Origin: Kribbella catacumbae DSM 19601
GTDB taxonomy: Bacteria; Actinomycetota; Actinomycetes; Propionibacteriales; Kribbellaceae
DNA: 64,000 bases
Direction of reading: 5' to 3'
Assembly: GCF_000372465.1 (NCBI RefSeq)
Contig: NZ_AQUZ01000015.1
Location: 1 to 64,000 of the forward strand
Positions 27,973 to 41,485 of this stretch are shown in pieces. Each line of letters opens with the position of its first letter. The first letter of the stretch is position 1. The position numbers and the translations under genes are program-made. The notes beneath the pieces are model-generated. The model saw only the letters and a list, made by a program, of their open reading frames with translations. It did not search any database and was not told the origin of the DNA.

Positions 27973-28069
27973 GGCCTGGGGCCTCTTTCCCGCCGTGGTT
28001 TCGCCTCATGGCGACCTACGGTGACTAGATTTTGAGTAGAGAAAAGAACGGTGCTGGCCGTGCGGATGG

Positions 28070-28255
28070 TCACCAGCTGGACTTGGTGACGCCGGGCAGC
28101 TCGCCCCGGTGCGCCATCTCGCGCAGGCAGATCCGGCACAGGCCGAACTTGCGGAAGACGGCCTTGGGCCGGCCGCAGCGCTGGCAGCGCGTGTAGCCAC
28201 GCACCGCGAACTTCGGCTTGCGGGCCTGCTTGACCTTGAGTGCTGTCTTCGCCAC
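28070..28255 (-). CDS. rpsN: 30S ribosomal protein S14, zinc-binding type Z
   Basis: 61 aa. The short type with a CxxC-x12-CxxC zinc site: Cys24, Cys27, Cys40, Cys43 in RCQRCGRP and [19 protein letters not shown]. Actinobacteria often carry a second, zinc-free S14 elsewhere for zinc starvation. Confidence 0.96.
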   Translation of the reverse strand: MAKTALKVKQARKPKFAVRGYTRCQRCGRPKAVFRKFGLCRICLREMAHRGELPGVTKSSW

Positions 28256-28256
28256 G

Positions 28257-28835
28257 TCAGTTCTCCTTGAACGGGAAGCCGAGCTGCCGCAGCAGCGCGC
28301 GCCCCTCGTCGTCGTTCTTGGCGGTGGTCACCACGGTGATGTCCATCCCGCGAACCCGGTCGATCCGGTCCTGGTTGATCTCGTGGAACATCACCTGCTC
28401 GGTCAGGCCGAAGGTGTAGTTCCCGTTGCCGTCGAACTGCTTGGGCGACAGGCCGCGGAAGTCGCGGATCCGGGGCAGCGCGAGCGCCAGCAGCCGGTCC
28501 AGGAACTCCCACATCCGGTCACCGCGCAGCGTGACGTGCGCGCCGATCGGCATGCCCTCGCGCAGCTTGAACTGCGCGATCGACTTGCGGGCCTTGGTCA
28601 CCGACGGCTTCTGGCCGGTGATCGCGGCCAGGTCCTTGATGGCACCGTCGATCAGCTTCGAGTCGCGAGCCGCTTCGCCGACACCCATGTTCACCACGAT
28701 CTTGGTGAGGCCGGGCACCTGCATGACGTTGTCGAAGTTGAACTCCTCGTTCAGCTTCGCAACGATCTCTTCGCGGTACTTGGTCTTCATCCGCGGCTGA
28801 ACCGCTTTGGTCACTGCTGTATCTGTGACGCTCAT
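28257..28835 (-). CDS. rplE: 50S ribosomal protein L5
   Basis: 192 aa, 5S rRNA binder contacting P-site t[42 protein letters not shown] and the C-terminal [20 protein letters not shown] are family blocks. One base overlaps the rplX stop. Confidence 0.97.
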   Translation of the reverse strand: MSVTDTAVTKAVQPRMKTKYREEIVAKLNEEFNFDNVMQVPGLTKIVVNMGVGEAARDSKLIDGAIKDLAAITGQKPSVTKARKSIAQFKLREGMPIGAHVTLRGDRMWEFLDRLLALALPRIRDFRGLSPKQFDGNGNYTFGLTEQVMFHEINQDRIDRVRGMDITVVTTAKNDDEGRALLRQLGFPFKEN

Positions 28836-29242
28836 CAGATCTCCTCGCCGGTGCGGCGTGAGATGCGCACGCTGCGGAACCCGGTGTACGTCGAACCGTC
28901 GGGACGACGCTTCTGCACCTCGACGCGGTTGTAGCCGACGCGGGTGGTCACCTTCTGCTTCTTGCCGTCTTTCTCGACCTCGACCAGAAGCATCACGTTG
29001 GAGACGTGGATCGGGGCTTCCTGGGTGACGATGCCACCCGTGGTGCCGCCGCGCTGGGCCTGCTGCACCTTGGTGTGCTTCTTGACCCGGTTGACGCCTT
29101 CGACGATGACCTTCTCGGCCTCGGGCAGGACCGAGATGATCTTGCCCTCGAGGCCCTTGGACTTGCCGGCGATCACGCGAACGAGATCACCCTTCTTGAC
29201 GTGCAGCGACCGCTGCACCTTCTGCTGGGGCTTGCCTGCCAT
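28835..29242 (-). CDS. rplX: 50S ribosomal protein L24, C-terminally extended
   Basis: 135 aa against about 105 usually. The KOW segment [20 protein letters not shown] is near residue 15, followed by [20 protein letters not shown]. After the usual end ([15 protein letters not shown]) there are about 20 more residues of a [20 protein letters not shown] tail. L24 initiates 50S assembly. Confidence 0.95.
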   Translation of the reverse strand: MAGKPQQKVQRSLHVKKGDLVRVIAGKSKGLEGKIISVLPEAEKVIVEGVNRVKKHTKVQQAQRGGTTGGIVTQEAPIHVSNVMLLVEVEKDGKKQKVTTRVGYNRVEVQKRRPDGSTYTGFRSVRISRRTGEEI

Positions 29243-29243
29243 C

Positions 29244-29612
29244 TCAGAGCACCTCCGGAGCGAGCGAGATGATCTTCATGAACTTCTTCTCGCGCAGCTC
29301 CCGGCCGACCGGCCCGAAGATGCGGGTGCCGCGCGGCTCACCGTCGGCCTTGAGGATCACGGCGGCGTTCTCGTCGAACCGGATGTAGGAGCCGTCCGGA
29401 CGCCGGCGCTCCTTCACGGTGCGCACGATGACAGCCTTGACGACGTCGCCCTTCTTGACGCCGCCACCCGGGATCGCGTCCTTGACGGTGGCGACGATCG
29501 TGTCACCGACACCGGCGTAGCGCCGACCGGAGCCACCGAGAACGCGGATGCACAAGATCTCCTTGGCACCCGTGTTGTCGGCGACCTTCAGTCGCGACTC
29601 CTGCTGGATCAT
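29244..29612 (-). CDS. rplN: 50S ribosomal protein L14
   Basis: 122 aa, exactly the family length. [20 protein letters not shown] start, [20 protein letters not shown] and the C-terminal [15 protein letters not shown] are diagnostic. Part of the L14-L19 bridge to the 30S. A 91-nt spacer separates it from rpsQ upstream. Confidence 0.97.
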   Translation of the reverse strand: MIQQESRLKVADNTGAKEILCIRVLGGSGRRYAGVGDTIVATVKDAIPGGGVKKGDVVKAVIVRTVKERRRPDGSYIRFDENAAVILKADGEPRGTRIFGPVGRELREKKFMKIISLAPEVL

Positions 29613-29703
29613 CTGTTGATCTCCTGGTTGTCTCGCTGGTTCTCACGCTCGGTGAGCCTTGCGGAACGAGTGATTTCGATTGGGTACTGCGAGGCGAGGC
29701 TGG

Positions 29704-30003
29704 TCACTTCGCCTTTTCGAGGATCTCCACGATGCGCCAGCGCTTCGTCGCCGACAGCGGCCTGGTCTCCATCAGGAGAACCCGGTCGCCGATACCGGCG
29801 GCGTTCTGCTCATCGTGGGCCTTGAGCTTGCGAGTGCGACGGATGACCTTGCCGTACAGCTTGTGCTTGACCCGGTCCTCGACCTCGACGGTGACGGTCT
29901 TGTCCATCTTGTCGCTCAGCACCAGGCCCTCACGGGTCTTGCGGCTGCTGCGCGCCTGCTGGGTCGTGCTCACGGTCTCGTCCTTCGCTGCGTTCTCGGT
30001 CAT
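29704..30003 (-). CDS. rpsQ: 30S ribosomal protein S17
   Basis: 99 aa. A polar N-terminal extension of about 20 residues precedes the OB-fold: [20 protein letters not shown] and [23 protein letters not shown] overlaps the rpmC stop by 4 nt. Confidence 0.96.
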   Translation of the reverse strand: MTENAAKDETVSTTQQARSSRKTREGLVLSDKMDKTVTVEVEDRVKHKLYGKVIRRTRKLKAHDEQNAAGIGDRVLLMETRPLSATKRWRIVEILEKAK

Positions 30004-30314
30004 GCCTTGCTCCCGGCCTTTTCACTGTCGTCCGCGGTCTCGCCATCTGATACAACATCGGCCTCGACCTCGGCTTCAGCAGCGTCAGCTGCGGGTACCT
30101 CGACCTCTTCGGTGATGCCGAGCGCACGCTCGGTCAGCACCGTGTAGATGCGGGCGATGTCCTTGCGGACGGCGCGCAGCCGTCCGTGGGACTCCAGCTG
30201 ACCCGTGGCAGCCTGGAACCGGAGGTTGAACAGCTCCTCCTTGGCGTTACCGAGCTTCTCCAGAAGCTCGTCCTTTCCCAGGTTCCGCAGCTCGGCGGCG
30301 GTCAGGGTAGCCAT
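30000..30314 (-). CDS. rpmC: 50S ribosomal protein L29 with acidic C-terminal tail
   Basis: 104 aa against 63-80 typical. The first 67 residues are the two-helix L29 ([40 protein letters not shown]). The remaining 37 are disordered and acidic (Glu/Asp/Ala). L29 lies at the exit tunnel, where trigger factor and SRP dock, so the tail would project there. Confidence 0.95.
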   Translation of the reverse strand: MATLTAAELRNLGKDELLEKLGNAKEELFNLRFQAATGQLESHGRLRAVRKDIARIYTVLTERALGITEEVEVPAADAAEAEVEADVVSDGETADDSEKAGSKA

Positions 30315-30733
30315 CAGTTCTCACCTGCCTCTCGGGAGATGAAGCGGCACTTCATCGGCAACTTGTGAATCGCGCGGCGCATCGCCTCGCGAGCGGTGTC
30401 CTCGTCGACACCGGACAGTTCGAACAACACCCGTCCGGACTTGACGTTCGCGATCCACCACTCGGGCGAACCCTTACCGGAACCCATCCGGGTCTCGGCC
30501 GGCTTCTTGGTCAGCGGGCGGTCCGGGTAGATGTTGATCCAGACCTTTCCGCCACGCTTGATGTGCCGGGTCATCGCGATACGAGCGGACTCGATCTGCC
30601 GGTTGGTGACGTAGTGGTTCTCCAGCGCCTGGATGCCGAACTCACCGAACGCCAGCGTCGTACCGCCCTTGGCAGCGCCGGAGCGCTTCGGGTGGTGCTG
30701 CTTGCGGTGCTTGACCTTACGGGGGATGAGCAC
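30314..30733 (-). CDS. rplP: 50S ribosomal protein L16
   Basis: 139 aa. [20 protein letters not shown] start, [20 protein letters not shown] in the middle and [13 protein letters not shown] end. L16 organises the A-site of the peptidyl-transferase region. One-base overlap with the rpmC start. Confidence 0.97.
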   Translation of the reverse strand: MLIPRKVKHRKQHHPKRSGAAKGGTTLAFGEFGIQALENHYVTNRQIESARIAMTRHIKRGGKVWINIYPDRPLTKKPAETRMGSGKGSPEWWIANVKSGRVLFELSGVDEDTAREAMRRAIHKLPMKCRFISREAGEN

Positions 30734-30736
30734 GGT

Positions 30737-31596
<860 letters not shown>

Positions 31597-31597
<1 letters not shown>

Positions 31598-32142
31598 TAT
31601 CGGGTCTCCTTCTTCTCAGCCTTTTCGGCGGTCGCCTTCTTGGCCGGCGCCTTCTTGGCGGTGGCCTTCTTGGCCGTGCCCGACTTGGCGTCGTCCTTCT
31701 TGGCTTCCGCCGTCTTGGCGTCGGCCTTCTTCGCCGGCTGCTCGACCTCGACCTTCGGGCCGACCACGATGGTGATGTGGCTGGTCCGCTTGTCGATCCG
31801 GGTGGCCCGGCCCTGTGCACGCGGGCGGTGACGCTTCAGCGTCGGTCCCTCGTCCACGAAGGCCTTCACCACGACCAGGTCGGTCCGGCTCAGGTGCTCG
31901 GTGCCCTCGGCGTTCGCCGCGGCGCTGTCGACGACCTTGTACACGGTCGCGGCAGCGGCCTGCGGGGCGAACTTCAGAGTGGCGAGTGCATCGTCGATGC
32001 CCATGCCGCGCACCAGGTCGACCACGCGGCGCGCCTTCATAGGCGTCACGCGGACGAAGCGCGCGACCGCGAAGGCCCCGGGCTCCTCGCCCAGCAGGCT
32101 CTCGCGACGGGCACTGACGGCCCTACGCTCTTGAACGCTCAT
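31597..32142 (-). CDS. rplV: 50S ribosomal protein L22 with histone-like tail
   Basis: 181 aa against about 110. Residues 19-130 are L22 ([40 protein letters not shown]), which lines the exit tunnel. The last 50 residues are Lys/Ala repeats of the [13 protein letters not shown] type, like the L17 spacer. Confidence 0.96.
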
Positions 32143-32191
32143 GATGTTCGAATCTCTCCGTAGGTTGCTTGCGCGTAATCACTGACCGGGG

Positions 32192-32473
32192 TCAGCGACG
32201 CCGTGCCTTGCGGTCGTCCTTCTCGTGACCCTTGAACGTCCGGGTCGGGGCGAACTCGCCGAGCTTGTGCCCGACCATCGCGTCCGTCACGAACACCGGG
32301 ACGTGCTTGCGGCCGTCGTGCACCGCGAGCGTGTGGCCGATCATGTCGGGAATGATCATCGATCGGCGCGACCAGGTCTTGATCACGTTCTTGGTGCCCT
32401 TTTCGTTCTGCACCTCCACCTTCTTGAGCAGGTGGTGGTCGACGAACGGGCCCTTCTTCAGGCTGCGTGGCAT
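32192..32473 (-). CDS. rpsS: 30S ribosomal protein S19
   Basis: 93 aa, family length. [40 protein letters not shown] and [19 protein letters not shown] are diagnostic. Part of the 30S head near the A site. Confidence 0.97.
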   Translation of the reverse strand: MPRSLKKGPFVDHHLLKKVEVQNEKGTKNVIKTWSRRSMIIPDMIGHTLAVHDGRKHVPVFVTDAMVGHKLGEFAPTRTFKGHEKDDRKARRR

Positions 32474-32488
32474 TCTGTCCGGCTCCTA

Positions 32489-33322
32489 TCAGCGCTTCTT
32501 GCCGGCCTTGCGGCGCCGGACGATCATGCGGTCGCTTTCCTTGCGGCCGCGGGTGCGGCCCTCAGGCTGGCCCCATGGGGACACCGGGTGACGTCCACCG
32601 GAGGTCTTACCCTCACCACCACCGTGCGGGTGGTCAACCGGGTTCATCGCGACACCACGGACGGTCGGGCGCTTGCCCTTCCAGCGCATCCGGCCGGCCT
32701 TGCCCCAGTTGATGTTCGACTGCTCGCCGTTGCCGACCTCACCGAGGGTGGCGCGGCATCGCACGTCGACCATCCGGACCTCGCCGGACGGCATCCGCAG
32801 GGTGGCCATCCGGCCCTCCTTGGCGACCAGCTGAACGCTGGCACCGGCGGAGCGGGCCATCTTGGCGCCACCACCCGGACGAAGCTCGACCGCGTGGATC
32901 GTCGAACCGACCGGGATGTTGCGCAGCGGCAGGTTGTTGCCAACCTTGATGTCCGCCGCCGGGCCGTTCTCGATGATCGTGCCCTGCTCCAGCTTGGCCG
33001 GGGCGAGGATGTAGCGCTTTTCGCCGTCGACGTAGTGCAGCAGTGCGATCCGGGCGGTGCGGTTCGGGTCGTACTCGATGTGCGCGACCTTGGCCGGCAC
33101 GCCGTCCTTGTCGTACCGCTTGAAGTCGATCAGGCGGTACGCCCGCTTGTGACCGCCACCGTGGTGCCGGGTGGTGATCTTGCCGGAGCTGTTCCGGCCG
33201 CCCTTCTTGGGCAGCGGACGCAGCAGCGACTTCTCGGGGGTCGAACGGGTGAGCTCGACGAAGTCGGCCACGCTCGAGCCACGACGGCCCGGCGTTGTCG
33301 GCTTGTATTTGCGGATACCCAT
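32489..33322 (-). CDS. rplB: 50S ribosomal protein L2
   Basis: 277 aa. [20 protein letters not shown] start, [20 protein letters not shown], and the functional C-terminal [16 protein letters not shown] with the conserved His needed for peptidyl-transferase assembly. One-base overlap with rplW. Confidence 0.97.
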   Translation of the reverse strand: MGIRKYKPTTPGRRGSSVADFVELTRSTPEKSLLRPLPKKGGRNSSGKITTRHHGGGHKRAYRLIDFKRYDKDGVPAKVAHIEYDPNRTARIALLHYVDGEKRYILAPAKLEQGTIIENGPAADIKVGNNLPLRNIPVGSTIHAVELRPGGGAKMARSAGASVQLVAKEGRMATLRMPSGEVRMVDVRCRATLGEVGNGEQSNINWGKAGRMRWKGKRPTVRGVAMNPVDHPHGGGEGKTSGGRHPVSPWGQPEGRTRGRKESDRMIVRRRKAGKKR

Positions 33323-33627
33323 TACGACTGGCCTCCGAAGATGTCGATCCGGTCGTCGCCGGCCAGGCTGACGATCGCGCGCTTGGCGTCAGGACGCTTG
33401 CCCCAGCCCGTACGGGTGCGGCGGCGCTTGCCCTTGCGGTTGAGAGTGTTGACAGACGTGACCCGGACCTTGAAGACCTTCTCGACCGCGAGCTTGATCT
33501 CGGTCTTGTTGGCGTCCGGGGCGACCTCGAACGTGTACTTCTGCTCGTCCAGCAGGCCGTAGCTCTTCTCGCTCACGACCGGCCGCAGCAGCACGTCCCG
33601 CGGGTCTTTGTTGACTCCGTGGCTCAT
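33322..33627 (-). CDS. rplW: 50S ribosomal protein L23
   Basis: 101 aa from the ATG at 33627, which overlaps the rplD stop by 4 nt. [20 protein letters not shown], then [21 protein letters not shown]23 is the docking site for trigger factor and SRP at the tunnel exit. Confidence 0.96.
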   Translation of the reverse strand: MSHGVNKDPRDVLLRPVVSEKSYGLLDEQKYTFEVAPDANKTEIKLAVEKVFKVRVTSVNTLNRKGKRRRTRTGWGKRPDAKRAIVSLAGDDRIDIFGGQS

Positions 33628-34319
33628 GCTTCTACCTCCTGCTCGGCTTCGGTCGACGTCGCGACAGCCTTGACGGACTTGCCCTTGGGCGTACCGGCGA
33701 CGAAGGCGTCCAGCGACGCGCTGGTGAAGATCACCGCGTCGTTGCACAGCACGTCGTACGCGTTCAGCTGGTCGGCCGCGATCAGGTGCACGGTCGGCAC
33801 GTTGCGCAGGCTGAGCAGCGACACGTCGTCGGTCCGCTCGACCACGACGAGCACCTTGAGGAACTCGGTGACCTCGGCGAGGACCAGCTTCGCGGCCTTG
33901 GTGGAGGGCACGTCGCCGTCCACGAACTTGTCGACCACGTGGACGCGGCCTTCACGGGCCCGGTCGGAGAGCGCACCGCGCAGGGCGGCGGCGATCATCT
34001 TCTTCGGGGTCCGCTGGCTGTAGTCGCGCGGCGTGGGGCCGTGTACGACGCCACCACCGGTGAACTGCGGCGCGCGGGTCGAACCCTGGCGGGCGCGGCC
34101 GGTGCCCTTCTGGCGGTACGGCTTGGCGCCACCACCGGACACCTCGCCACGGCGCTTGACCTTGTGCGTGCCCTGACGGGCCGCGGCCAGCTGCGCCACG
34201 ACGACCTGGTGGATCAACGGGATGTTGACCTGGACGTCGAACAGCTCGGCGGGGAGTTCCGCGGAGCCCTTCTTGCTGACCTTGTCGCCCTTCACGACGA
34301 CGACGTCAACGGTGCTCAT
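33624..34319 (-). CDS. rplD: 50S ribosomal protein L4
   Basis: 231 aa. [20 protein letters not shown] and the tunnel loop [20 protein letters not shown] are present. In many bacteria L4 represses the S10 operon post-transcriptionally; whether it does so here is not visible. A C-terminal acidic tail of about 15 residues is extra. Confidence 0.97.
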   Translation of the reverse strand: MSTVDVVVVKGDKVSKKGSAELPAELFDVQVNIPLIHQVVVAQLAAARQGTHKVKRRGEVSGGGAKPYRQKGTGRARQGSTRAPQFTGGGVVHGPTPRDYSQRTPKKMIAAALRGALSDRAREGRVHVVDKFVDGDVPSTKAAKLVLAEVTEFLKVLVVVERTDDVSLLSLRNVPTVHLIAADQLNAYDVLCNDAVIFTSASLDAFVAGTPKGKSVKAVATSTEAEQEVEA

Positions 34320-34972
34320 TTGGTAGCTCCCTTCGCGGCGTTGCGGATCAGCACGAGGCCGCCCTTCGGGCCGGGGACGGCGCCCTTGAGCAGGATCAGG
34401 CCGCGCTCGGTGTCGATCGCGTGGACCGTCACGTTCTGCGTGGTGACCTTCTCGTGGCCCATCCGGCCCGACATCTTCATTCCCTTGAAGACACGGCCGG
34501 GGGTCGCGCAGCCGCCGATGGAACCCGGCGAGCGGTGCTTCTTGTGCACACCGTGGGTGGCGCGGAGGCCGTGGAAGCCGTGCCGCTTCATCACACCGGC
34601 GAAGCCCTTGCCCTTGCTGGTGGCGGACACGTCGACGATCTCGCCCGCGGCGAACGCCTCGGCCTTGATCTCCTGGCCGAGCGTGTACTCGCTGGCGTCA
34701 GCGGTCCGCAGCTCGAGCAGGTGGCGGCGAGGAGTCACGCCGGCCTTCTCGAAGTGGCCGCGCATCGGCGAGGTCACCTTGCGGGGGTCGATGTCGCCGA
34801 AGGCGATCTGGACGCCGTCGTAGCCGTGGCTGTCCGAGGTTCGCACCCCGGTCACCACGCAGGGACCGGCCTGGATCACGGTGACGGGGACGACTCGGTT
34901 GTTCTCGTCCCAGGTCTGGGTCATGCCGAGCTTGGTGCCCAGCAGACCGCGCGTGTTCTTCTGGTTGCTCAT
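34316..34972 (-). CDS. rplC: 50S ribosomal protein L3
   Basis: 218 aa from the ATG at 34972 ([20 protein letters not shown]); an upstream in-frame ATG overlaps rpsJ and is not family-like. [20 protein letters not shown] and the [20 protein letters not shown] loop that reaches the peptidyl-transferase centre are clear. Confidence 0.97.
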   Translation of the reverse strand: MSNQKNTRGLLGTKLGMTQTWDENNRVVPVTVIQAGPCVVTGVRTSDSHGYDGVQIAFGDIDPRKVTSPMRGHFEKAGVTPRRHLLELRTADASEYTLGQEIKAEAFAAGEIVDVSATSKGKGFAGVMKRHGFHGLRATHGVHKKHRSPGSIGGCATPGRVFKGMKMSGRMGHEKVTTQNVTVHAIDTERGLILLKGAVPGPKGGLVLIRNAAKGATK

Positions 34973-34988
34973 AAGTTTCGCGTTTCCC

Positions 34989-35297
34989 TCAGAGCTTGAT
35001 CTCGATGTCGACACCGGCCGGCAGGTCGAGACGCATCAGCGAGTCAACCGTCTTCGGCGTGGGGTCGATGATGTCGATGAGCCGCTTGTGGGTGCGCATC
35101 TCGAAGTGCTCGCGGCTGTCCTTGTACTTGTGCGGCGAGCGGATGACGCAGAACACGTTCTTTTCCGTCGGCAACGGCACCGGGCCAGCAACCTTCGCAC
35201 CAGTACGCGTCACCGTGTCGACGATCTTGCGCGCCGAACTGTCGATGACCTCGTGGTCGTAGGCCTTCAGCCGGATGCGGATCTTTTGTCCCGCCAT
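34989..35297 (-). CDS. rpsJ: 30S ribosomal protein S10
   Basis: 102 aa. [20 protein letters not shown] start, [20 protein letters not shown], and the ending [14 protein letters not shown]10 (NusE) also takes part in antitermination with NusB/NusG. First gene of the S10 operon; its 5' leader shares an element with rpsL. Confidence 0.97.
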   Translation of the reverse strand: MAGQKIRIRLKAYDHEVIDSSARKIVDTVTRTGAKVAGPVPLPTEKNVFCVIRSPHKYKDSREHFEMRTHKRLIDIIDPTPKTVDSLMRLDLPAGVDIEIKL

Positions 35298-35631
35298 CGC
35301 TTCGCTACGTCCTTCTCTTCGTCTTCGTCTTTGTCACTCCGACCCCCGCGGTCGGGTGTGTCGCGGACGCGGCACGCGCGTCACCGCACACTTTCGACCC
35401 TGGAATGGAGATCGGGGCCCGGTCTCGGACCGGAACCTCGGCATGGTCTCCGGTCCGGCGCACCCTGCCAGAACGTGTCTGGGGCGCGCCCCGGCAACCT
35501 CGCCTGAGCAACCTGAATATTGTGCCAGAGATCGGCACCGGAATGCCAATCGGGGTGGCTTCGCACTCTGGGATCCGGAACCGTTCCGGGGTCACCGACC
35601 CCGACTTGCCCCGGATCCTGAGTGCAAAGCA
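35298..35631 (-). promoter_or_regulatory. S10 operon leader and promoter region
   Basis: 334 nt without a gene between rpsJ and the tuf terminator. It holds the shared leader element (35341-35365) and, on the minus strand around 35510-35560, a weak promoter candidate TTGGCA with a 19-nt spacer to CACAAT. A leader of about 200 nt is implied. The promoter call is tentative. Confidence 0.4.
35341..35365 (-). promoter_or_regulatory. Shared r-protein leader element, rpsJ copy
   Basis: 25 nt identical to 40015-40039 before rpsL, and placed the same 43 nt before the start codon. On the minus strand it reads cgcgacacacccgaccgcgg then gggtc. With the next base here it can form ccgacc/ggtcgg (6 bp, 5-nt loop). 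Blocks GAAAGT and GCGTGCC occur upstream in the same order in both leaders. Confidence 0.7.
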
Positions 35632-35671
35632 GAGGTCCGCGGGGCTCAGCGTGCGAGCCCTCGCGGACCTC
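35632..35671 (-). terminator. Terminator of tuf / str operon
   Basis: Arms 35632-35647 and 35655-35671 pair over 16 bp with one bulged base; loop of 7 nt. It starts 6 nt after the tuf stop on the minus strand. Confidence 0.85.
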
Positions 35672-35677
35672 GTGACA

Positions 35678-36871
35678 TCACTTGAGGATCTTGGTGACCC
35701 GGCCGGCGCCGACGGTGCGGCCACCTTCACGGATCGCGAACTTCAGGCCCTCTTCCATGGCGATCGGCTGAATCAGCTCGACCGACATGTCGGTGTTGTC
35801 GCCCGGCATGACCATCTCGGTGCCCTCGGGCAGCGTGACGACGCCGGTGACGTCCGTGGTGCGGAAGTAGAACTGCGGCCGGTAGTTCTGGAAGAACGGC
35901 GTGTGACGGCCGCCCTCCTCCTTCGACAGGATGTAGACCGAAGCGTCGAAGTTGGTGTGCGGGGTCGTGGTGCCCGGCTTGATGACGACCATGCCGCGCT
36001 CGACGTCCTCGCGCTTGGTGCCACGAAGCAGCAGACCGACGTTCTCGCCGGCCTCACCGGTGTCGAGCAGCTTGCGGAACATCTCGATACCGGTGACCGT
36101 GGTGGTCTGCTTCTCCGGGCGGATGCCGATCAGGTCGACAGTCTCGTTGACCTTGACGACACCGCGCTCGATCCGGCCGGTGATGACCGTGCCGCGACCC
36201 GTGATGGTGAAGACATCCTCCACCGGCATCAGGAACGGCTTCTCGATCTCGCGGATCGGCTGCGGGATGTACTCGTCGACCGCCTTCATCAGCTCCATGA
36301 TCGACTCACCCCACTTCGCGTCACCCTGCAGGGCCGGGGCCGCTGCGACGTGCACGACCGGCGCGTTGTCACCGTCGAACTCCTGCTCGGAGAGCAGCTC
36401 GCGGACCTCGAGCTCGACGAGCTCCAGGATCTCCTCGTCGTCGACCATGTCGCACTTGTTCAGGGCGACGACCATCGCCGGCACGCCGACCTGGCGGGCG
36501 AGCAGCACGTGCTCACGCGTCTGGGGCATCGGGCCGTCGGTGGCGGCGACGACCAGGATCGCACCGTCCATCTGGGCCGCACCGGTGATCATGTTCTTGA
36601 TGTAGTCCGCGTGCCCGGGGCAGTCGACGTGGGCGTAGTGCCGGGCCTCGGTCTGGTACTCGACGTGCGCGATGGAGATGGTGATACCGCGCTGACGCTC
36701 TTCCGGCGCCTTGTCGATCTGATCGAAGGCCGACGCCTCGTTGAGGGTCGGGTACTTGTCGTGCAGCACCTTGGTGATCGCCGCGGTAAGAGTGGTCTTA
36801 CCGTGGTCGATGTGACCGATGGTGCCGATGTTGACGTGCGGCTTAGTCCGCTCGAACTTCGCCTTAGCCAC
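35678..36871 (-). CDS. tuf: Elongation factor Tu
   Basis: 397 aa, delivers aminoacyl-tRNA to the ribosome. G1 [10 protein letters not shown], switch [18 protein letters not shown], then domains 2 and 3 ending [15 protein letters not shown]. Last gene of rpsL-rpsG-fusA-tuf, 72 nt after fusA. Only one copy is in this window. Confidence 0.98.
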   Translation of the reverse strand: MAKAKFERTKPHVNIGTIGHIDHGKTTLTAAITKVLHDKYPTLNEASAFDQIDKAPEERQRGITISIAHVEYQTEARHYAHVDCPGHADYIKNMITGAAQMDGAILVVAATDGPMPQTREHVLLARQVGVPAMVVALNKCDMVDDEEILELVELEVRELLSEQEFDGDNAPVVHVAAAPALQGDAKWGESIMELMKAVDEYIPQPIREIEKPFLMPVEDVFTITGRGTVITGRIERGVVKVNETVDLIGIRPEKQTTTVTGIEMFRKLLDTGEAGENVGLLLRGTKREDVERGMVVIKPGTTTPHTNFDASVYILSKEEGGRHTPFFQNYRPQFYFRTTDVTGVVTLPEGTEMVMPGDNTDMSVELIQPIAMEEGLKFAIREGGRTVGAGRVTKILK

Positions 36872-36943
36872 TGGGGCCCTCCTGGAAAATGTTGACTTAC
36901 GCCGTACGCCGACGCGCTGTGGGTTGGTTGGTCCGGAGCGAGA

Positions 36944-39055
<2,112 letters not shown>

Positions 39056-39126
39056 CTCGGTGGTCTACCTCTCGCTTCTGTCTAGCTTCAAAAGAGTGAA
39101 CGCGGGGGCCCTGAGCGGGCCCCGGC

Positions 39127-39597
39127 TCACCAGCGGTAGTGGGCGAATGCCTTGTTGGCTTCGGCCATCTTGTGCGTGTCCTCGCGGCGCTTGACTGCGG
39201 CACCCAGACCGTTCGACGCGTCCAGGATCTCGTTCATCAGGCGCTCGGACATCGTCTTCTCGCGACGCGCACGGGAGTACGACGTCATCCAGCGCAGGGC
39301 GAGCGTGGTCGAGCGACCGGGCTTGACCTCGATCGGCACCTGGTAGGTGGCGCCACCGACGCGGCGGCTCTTCACCTCGATGCTGGGCTTCACGTTGTCC
39401 AGTGCGCGCTTCAGCGTGATCACGGGATCGGTGCCGGTCTTCGTCCGGGTGCCCTCGAGCGCCGTGTAGACGATGCTCTGAGCGATCTGCTTCTTGCCGT
39501 CGACCAGGATCTTGGAGATCAACTGGGTGACGAGCGGCGAGCTGTAGACCGGGTCGACGATGACCGGCCGCTTCGGGGCGGGACCCTTACGCGGCAT
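39127..39597 (-). CDS. rpsG: 30S ribosomal protein S7
   Basis: 156 aa from the ATG at 39597. [40 protein letters not shown] and the [20 protein letters not shown] end are diagnostic. Nucleates the 30S head. The ATG overlaps the rpsL stop by one base (TAATG). Confidence 0.97.
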   Translation of the reverse strand: MPRKGPAPKRPVIVDPVYSSPLVTQLISKILVDGKKQIAQSIVYTALEGTRTKTGTDPVITLKRALDNVKPSIEVKSRRVGGATYQVPIEVKPGRSTTLALRWMTSYSRARREKTMSERLMNEILDASNGLGAAVKRREDTHKMAEANKAFAHYRW

Positions 39598-39971
39598 TAG
39601 CTCTTCTCCTTCTTCGCGCCGTACCGGCTGCGAGCCTGCTTCCGGTTCTTCACACCCTGGGTGTCGAGCGAACCGCGGATGATCTTGTACCGGACACCCG
39701 GGAGGTCCTTCACACGACCACCACGCACGAGCACGATCGAGTGCTCCTGGAGGTTGTGGCCGACGCCGGGAATGTAGGCGGTGACCTCGATGCCGCTGGT
39801 GAGGCGGACGCGAGCGACCTTGCGAAGCGCCGAGTTCGGCTTCTTCGGAGTGGTCGTGTAGACGCGCGTGCACACACCACGACGCTGAGGGGAACCCTTC
39901 AGGGCCGGCGTCTTGTTCTTGGACACCTTGTCCTGGCGGCCCTTGCGGACCAACTGCTGGATGGTGGGCAC
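39597..39971 (-). CDS. rpsL: 30S ribosomal protein S12
   Basis: 124 aa from the GTG at 39971 ([15 protein letters not shown]). [20 protein letters not shown] and [17 protein letters not shown] show that both lysines at which streptomycin-resistance mutations arise are wild type. Decoding-centre protein. First gene of the str operon. Confidence 0.97.
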   Translation of the reverse strand: MPTIQQLVRKGRQDKVSKNKTPALKGSPQRRGVCTRVYTTTPKKPNSALRKVARVRLTSGIEVTAYIPGVGHNLQEHSIVLVRGGRVKDLPGVRYKIIRGSLDTQGVKNRKQARSRYGAKKEKS

Positions 39972-40161
39972 CGCGTAGGTCTCTTTCTGTCGTCCGGTCG
40001 GTTGCTGCGCGCCTGACCCCCGCGGTCGGGTGTGTCGCGTAGGCACAGGCACGCCGGAGTCATAAACTTTCTGACTGTCGGCAGAAGCCCGTGCCACGCG
40101 CGCTGTCCCGGAGTACGAGGGGCACGCATGACGGCCCAGGATGACCCGGGCACGATCGTTA
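39972..40161 (-). promoter_or_regulatory. str operon 5' leader
   Basis: About 185 nt of untranslated leader between the rpsL promoter and start. It carries the shared element. A second promoter candidate inside it reads TTCTGC, 16 nt, TATGAC on the minus strand. Confidence 0.45.
40015..40039 (-). promoter_or_regulatory. Shared r-protein leader element, rpsL copy
   Basis: Identical over 25 nt to 35341-35365 and at the same distance (43 nt) from the start codon. The flanks differ, so the 6-bp stem possible at rpsJ is shortened to 4 bp here (gacc/ggtc). Confidence 0.7.
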
Positions 40162-40190
40162 AGACTAGCGGCTGCCTCATGCACGGTCAA
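40162..40190 (-). promoter_or_regulatory. Promoter of str operon
   Basis: TTGACC (40185-40190) and TAGTCT (40162-40167) on the minus strand with a 17-nt spacer: a good housekeeping-type promoter for rpsL-rpsG-fusA-tuf. Confidence 0.65.
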
Positions 40191-40429
40191 AACGGAACCC
40201 CGTGCGACGCAGAGGCGCAGCCGCACTGCCAGTCTACCGGATCCTCGGCGGCACTCTCACCGCGGGCCTGACCGCCGCGGCCATAACCAGGAGAAATGTC
40301 TGATCGGGGTAAAAGTCCGGCCGGACCGGACTCCGGCGGCGGAGTTTGCGGCATAGTCACGGCCGTCGGGTGTAACGACCTGATAACGGGGACCCGTCGT
40401 AGCCACCGCCCACGCCTGGAGAACCTCTC

Positions 40430-41485
40430 GTGGAACACGGTCCCGTCCCCCCGAACCGTCCCCGCCTCACTGCGGACGACCAGCCGCCGCCCGGTCCTTC
40501 CGCCCCAAGGACCTTGTCGCCGGTGGCCCGCCGGGCGGCCATCGGTGCCGTCGCAGGCACCCTGGCCGCCGGCGGGTTGGCAGCCGAGATCCTCAGCCGC
40601 CCGGACACCCTCCGGAACCGCGTCCTGGCCTCCACCACCCCGAAAGACCCAGCCGGTACTACTTCCGTGCAGTCCGGCTGGCTCGACAGAGTCCTCCACG
40701 AGCTAGGTCCCGGTACTACGTTCCGTGGGCTGGGGATCGGCGCCCGGATGAGCCGGTCCTTGCTGGGGACCTCCGACCCGGTCATGTTGACCTCACTGAA
40801 GGACTTCATCGTCAAGGGCATCGACGGGGTCGCCCCGCAGACGCTGTCGGCTCTGGAGACGCTCTACACCGGGATAGACCATCCGCTAGGTGCGCAGGGG
40901 CTTGATGCGTTGCAGGCTGCGGCTTCGGCACAGAGTTACGCCAAGCAGCAGCAGAAGCCGGCCAAGGAGCGCGGCTACCCGGACGGGGAGTTCGGCGCGG
41001 CTCTGGCGACGCTGGCACAGCCCATCAAAGCCAAGGCCGGAGTACGGGTCGCCACTGTCGACATGGGTGGCTGGGACATGCACACAGACCTCGGTACGGT
41101 CGACGGTGGCGACATGACCAACTCACTGAAGACAGTGGCGGGCGCACTCGCCGCCTTCACCGCTGAGCTCGGGCCCGACCTCGACAACACCACAGTGGTC
41201 ACCATGAGCGAGTTCGGCCGACGAGTGGGGCAGAACGCCAACAGCGGCACGGACCATGGGCACGGTGGAGTCGCCCTGGTGCTTGGTGGTGGAGTCAAGG
41301 GCGGCGTGCACGGGCGCTGGGAGGGGTTGGCGCCCGGAGTACTGGATAAAGGCGATGTCCCGGGCACCAACGACTACCGCGACTTGCTGTCCGAGGTCGT
41401 GATGGGTCGGCTCGGGCTCAGTGAAGCTCAAGCGGGCAAGGTGTTCCCGGGGTGGAAGCCGTCGCCGCTCGGCGTCATGGCGTGA
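40430..41485 (+). CDS. DUF1501 family protein, N-terminally abnormal (probable chimera)
   Basis: 351 aa. From about residue 78 (TSVQSGWLDRVL) it is a DUF1501 protein, a family with an alkaline-phosphatase-like fold exported by Tat: VATVDMGGWDMHTDLG, VVTMSEFGRRVGQNANSGTD then HGHGGVALVLGGGVKGG, and DYRDLLSEV. DUF1501 proteins normally have about 110 more residues before this point, including a Tat signal and the first active-site strand; those are missing. Residues 1-75 are instead a Pro-rich stretch plus one Ala/Gly-rich helix (ARRAAIGAVAGTLAAGGLAA), more like the start of the DUF1800 protein that commonly precedes DUF1501 genes. In-frame fusion after deletion is my reading; activity is doubtful. 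Confidence 0.65.
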   Translation: MEHGPVPPNRPRLTADDQPPPGPSAPRTLSPVARRAAIGAVAGTLAAGGLAAEILSRPDTLRNRVLASTTPKDPAGTTSVQSGWLDRVLHELGPGTTFRGLGIGARMSRSLLGTSDPVMLTSLKDFIVKGIDGVAPQTLSALETLYTGIDHPLGAQGLDALQAAASAQSYAKQQQKPAKERGYPDGEFGAALATLAQPIKAKAGVRVATVDMGGWDMHTDLGTVDGGDMTNSLKTVAGALAAFTAELGPDLDNTTVVTMSEFGRRVGQNANSGTDHGHGGVALVLGGGVKGGVHGRWEGLAPGVLDKGDVPGTNDYRDLLSEVVMGRLGLSEAQAGKVFPGWKPSPLGVMA

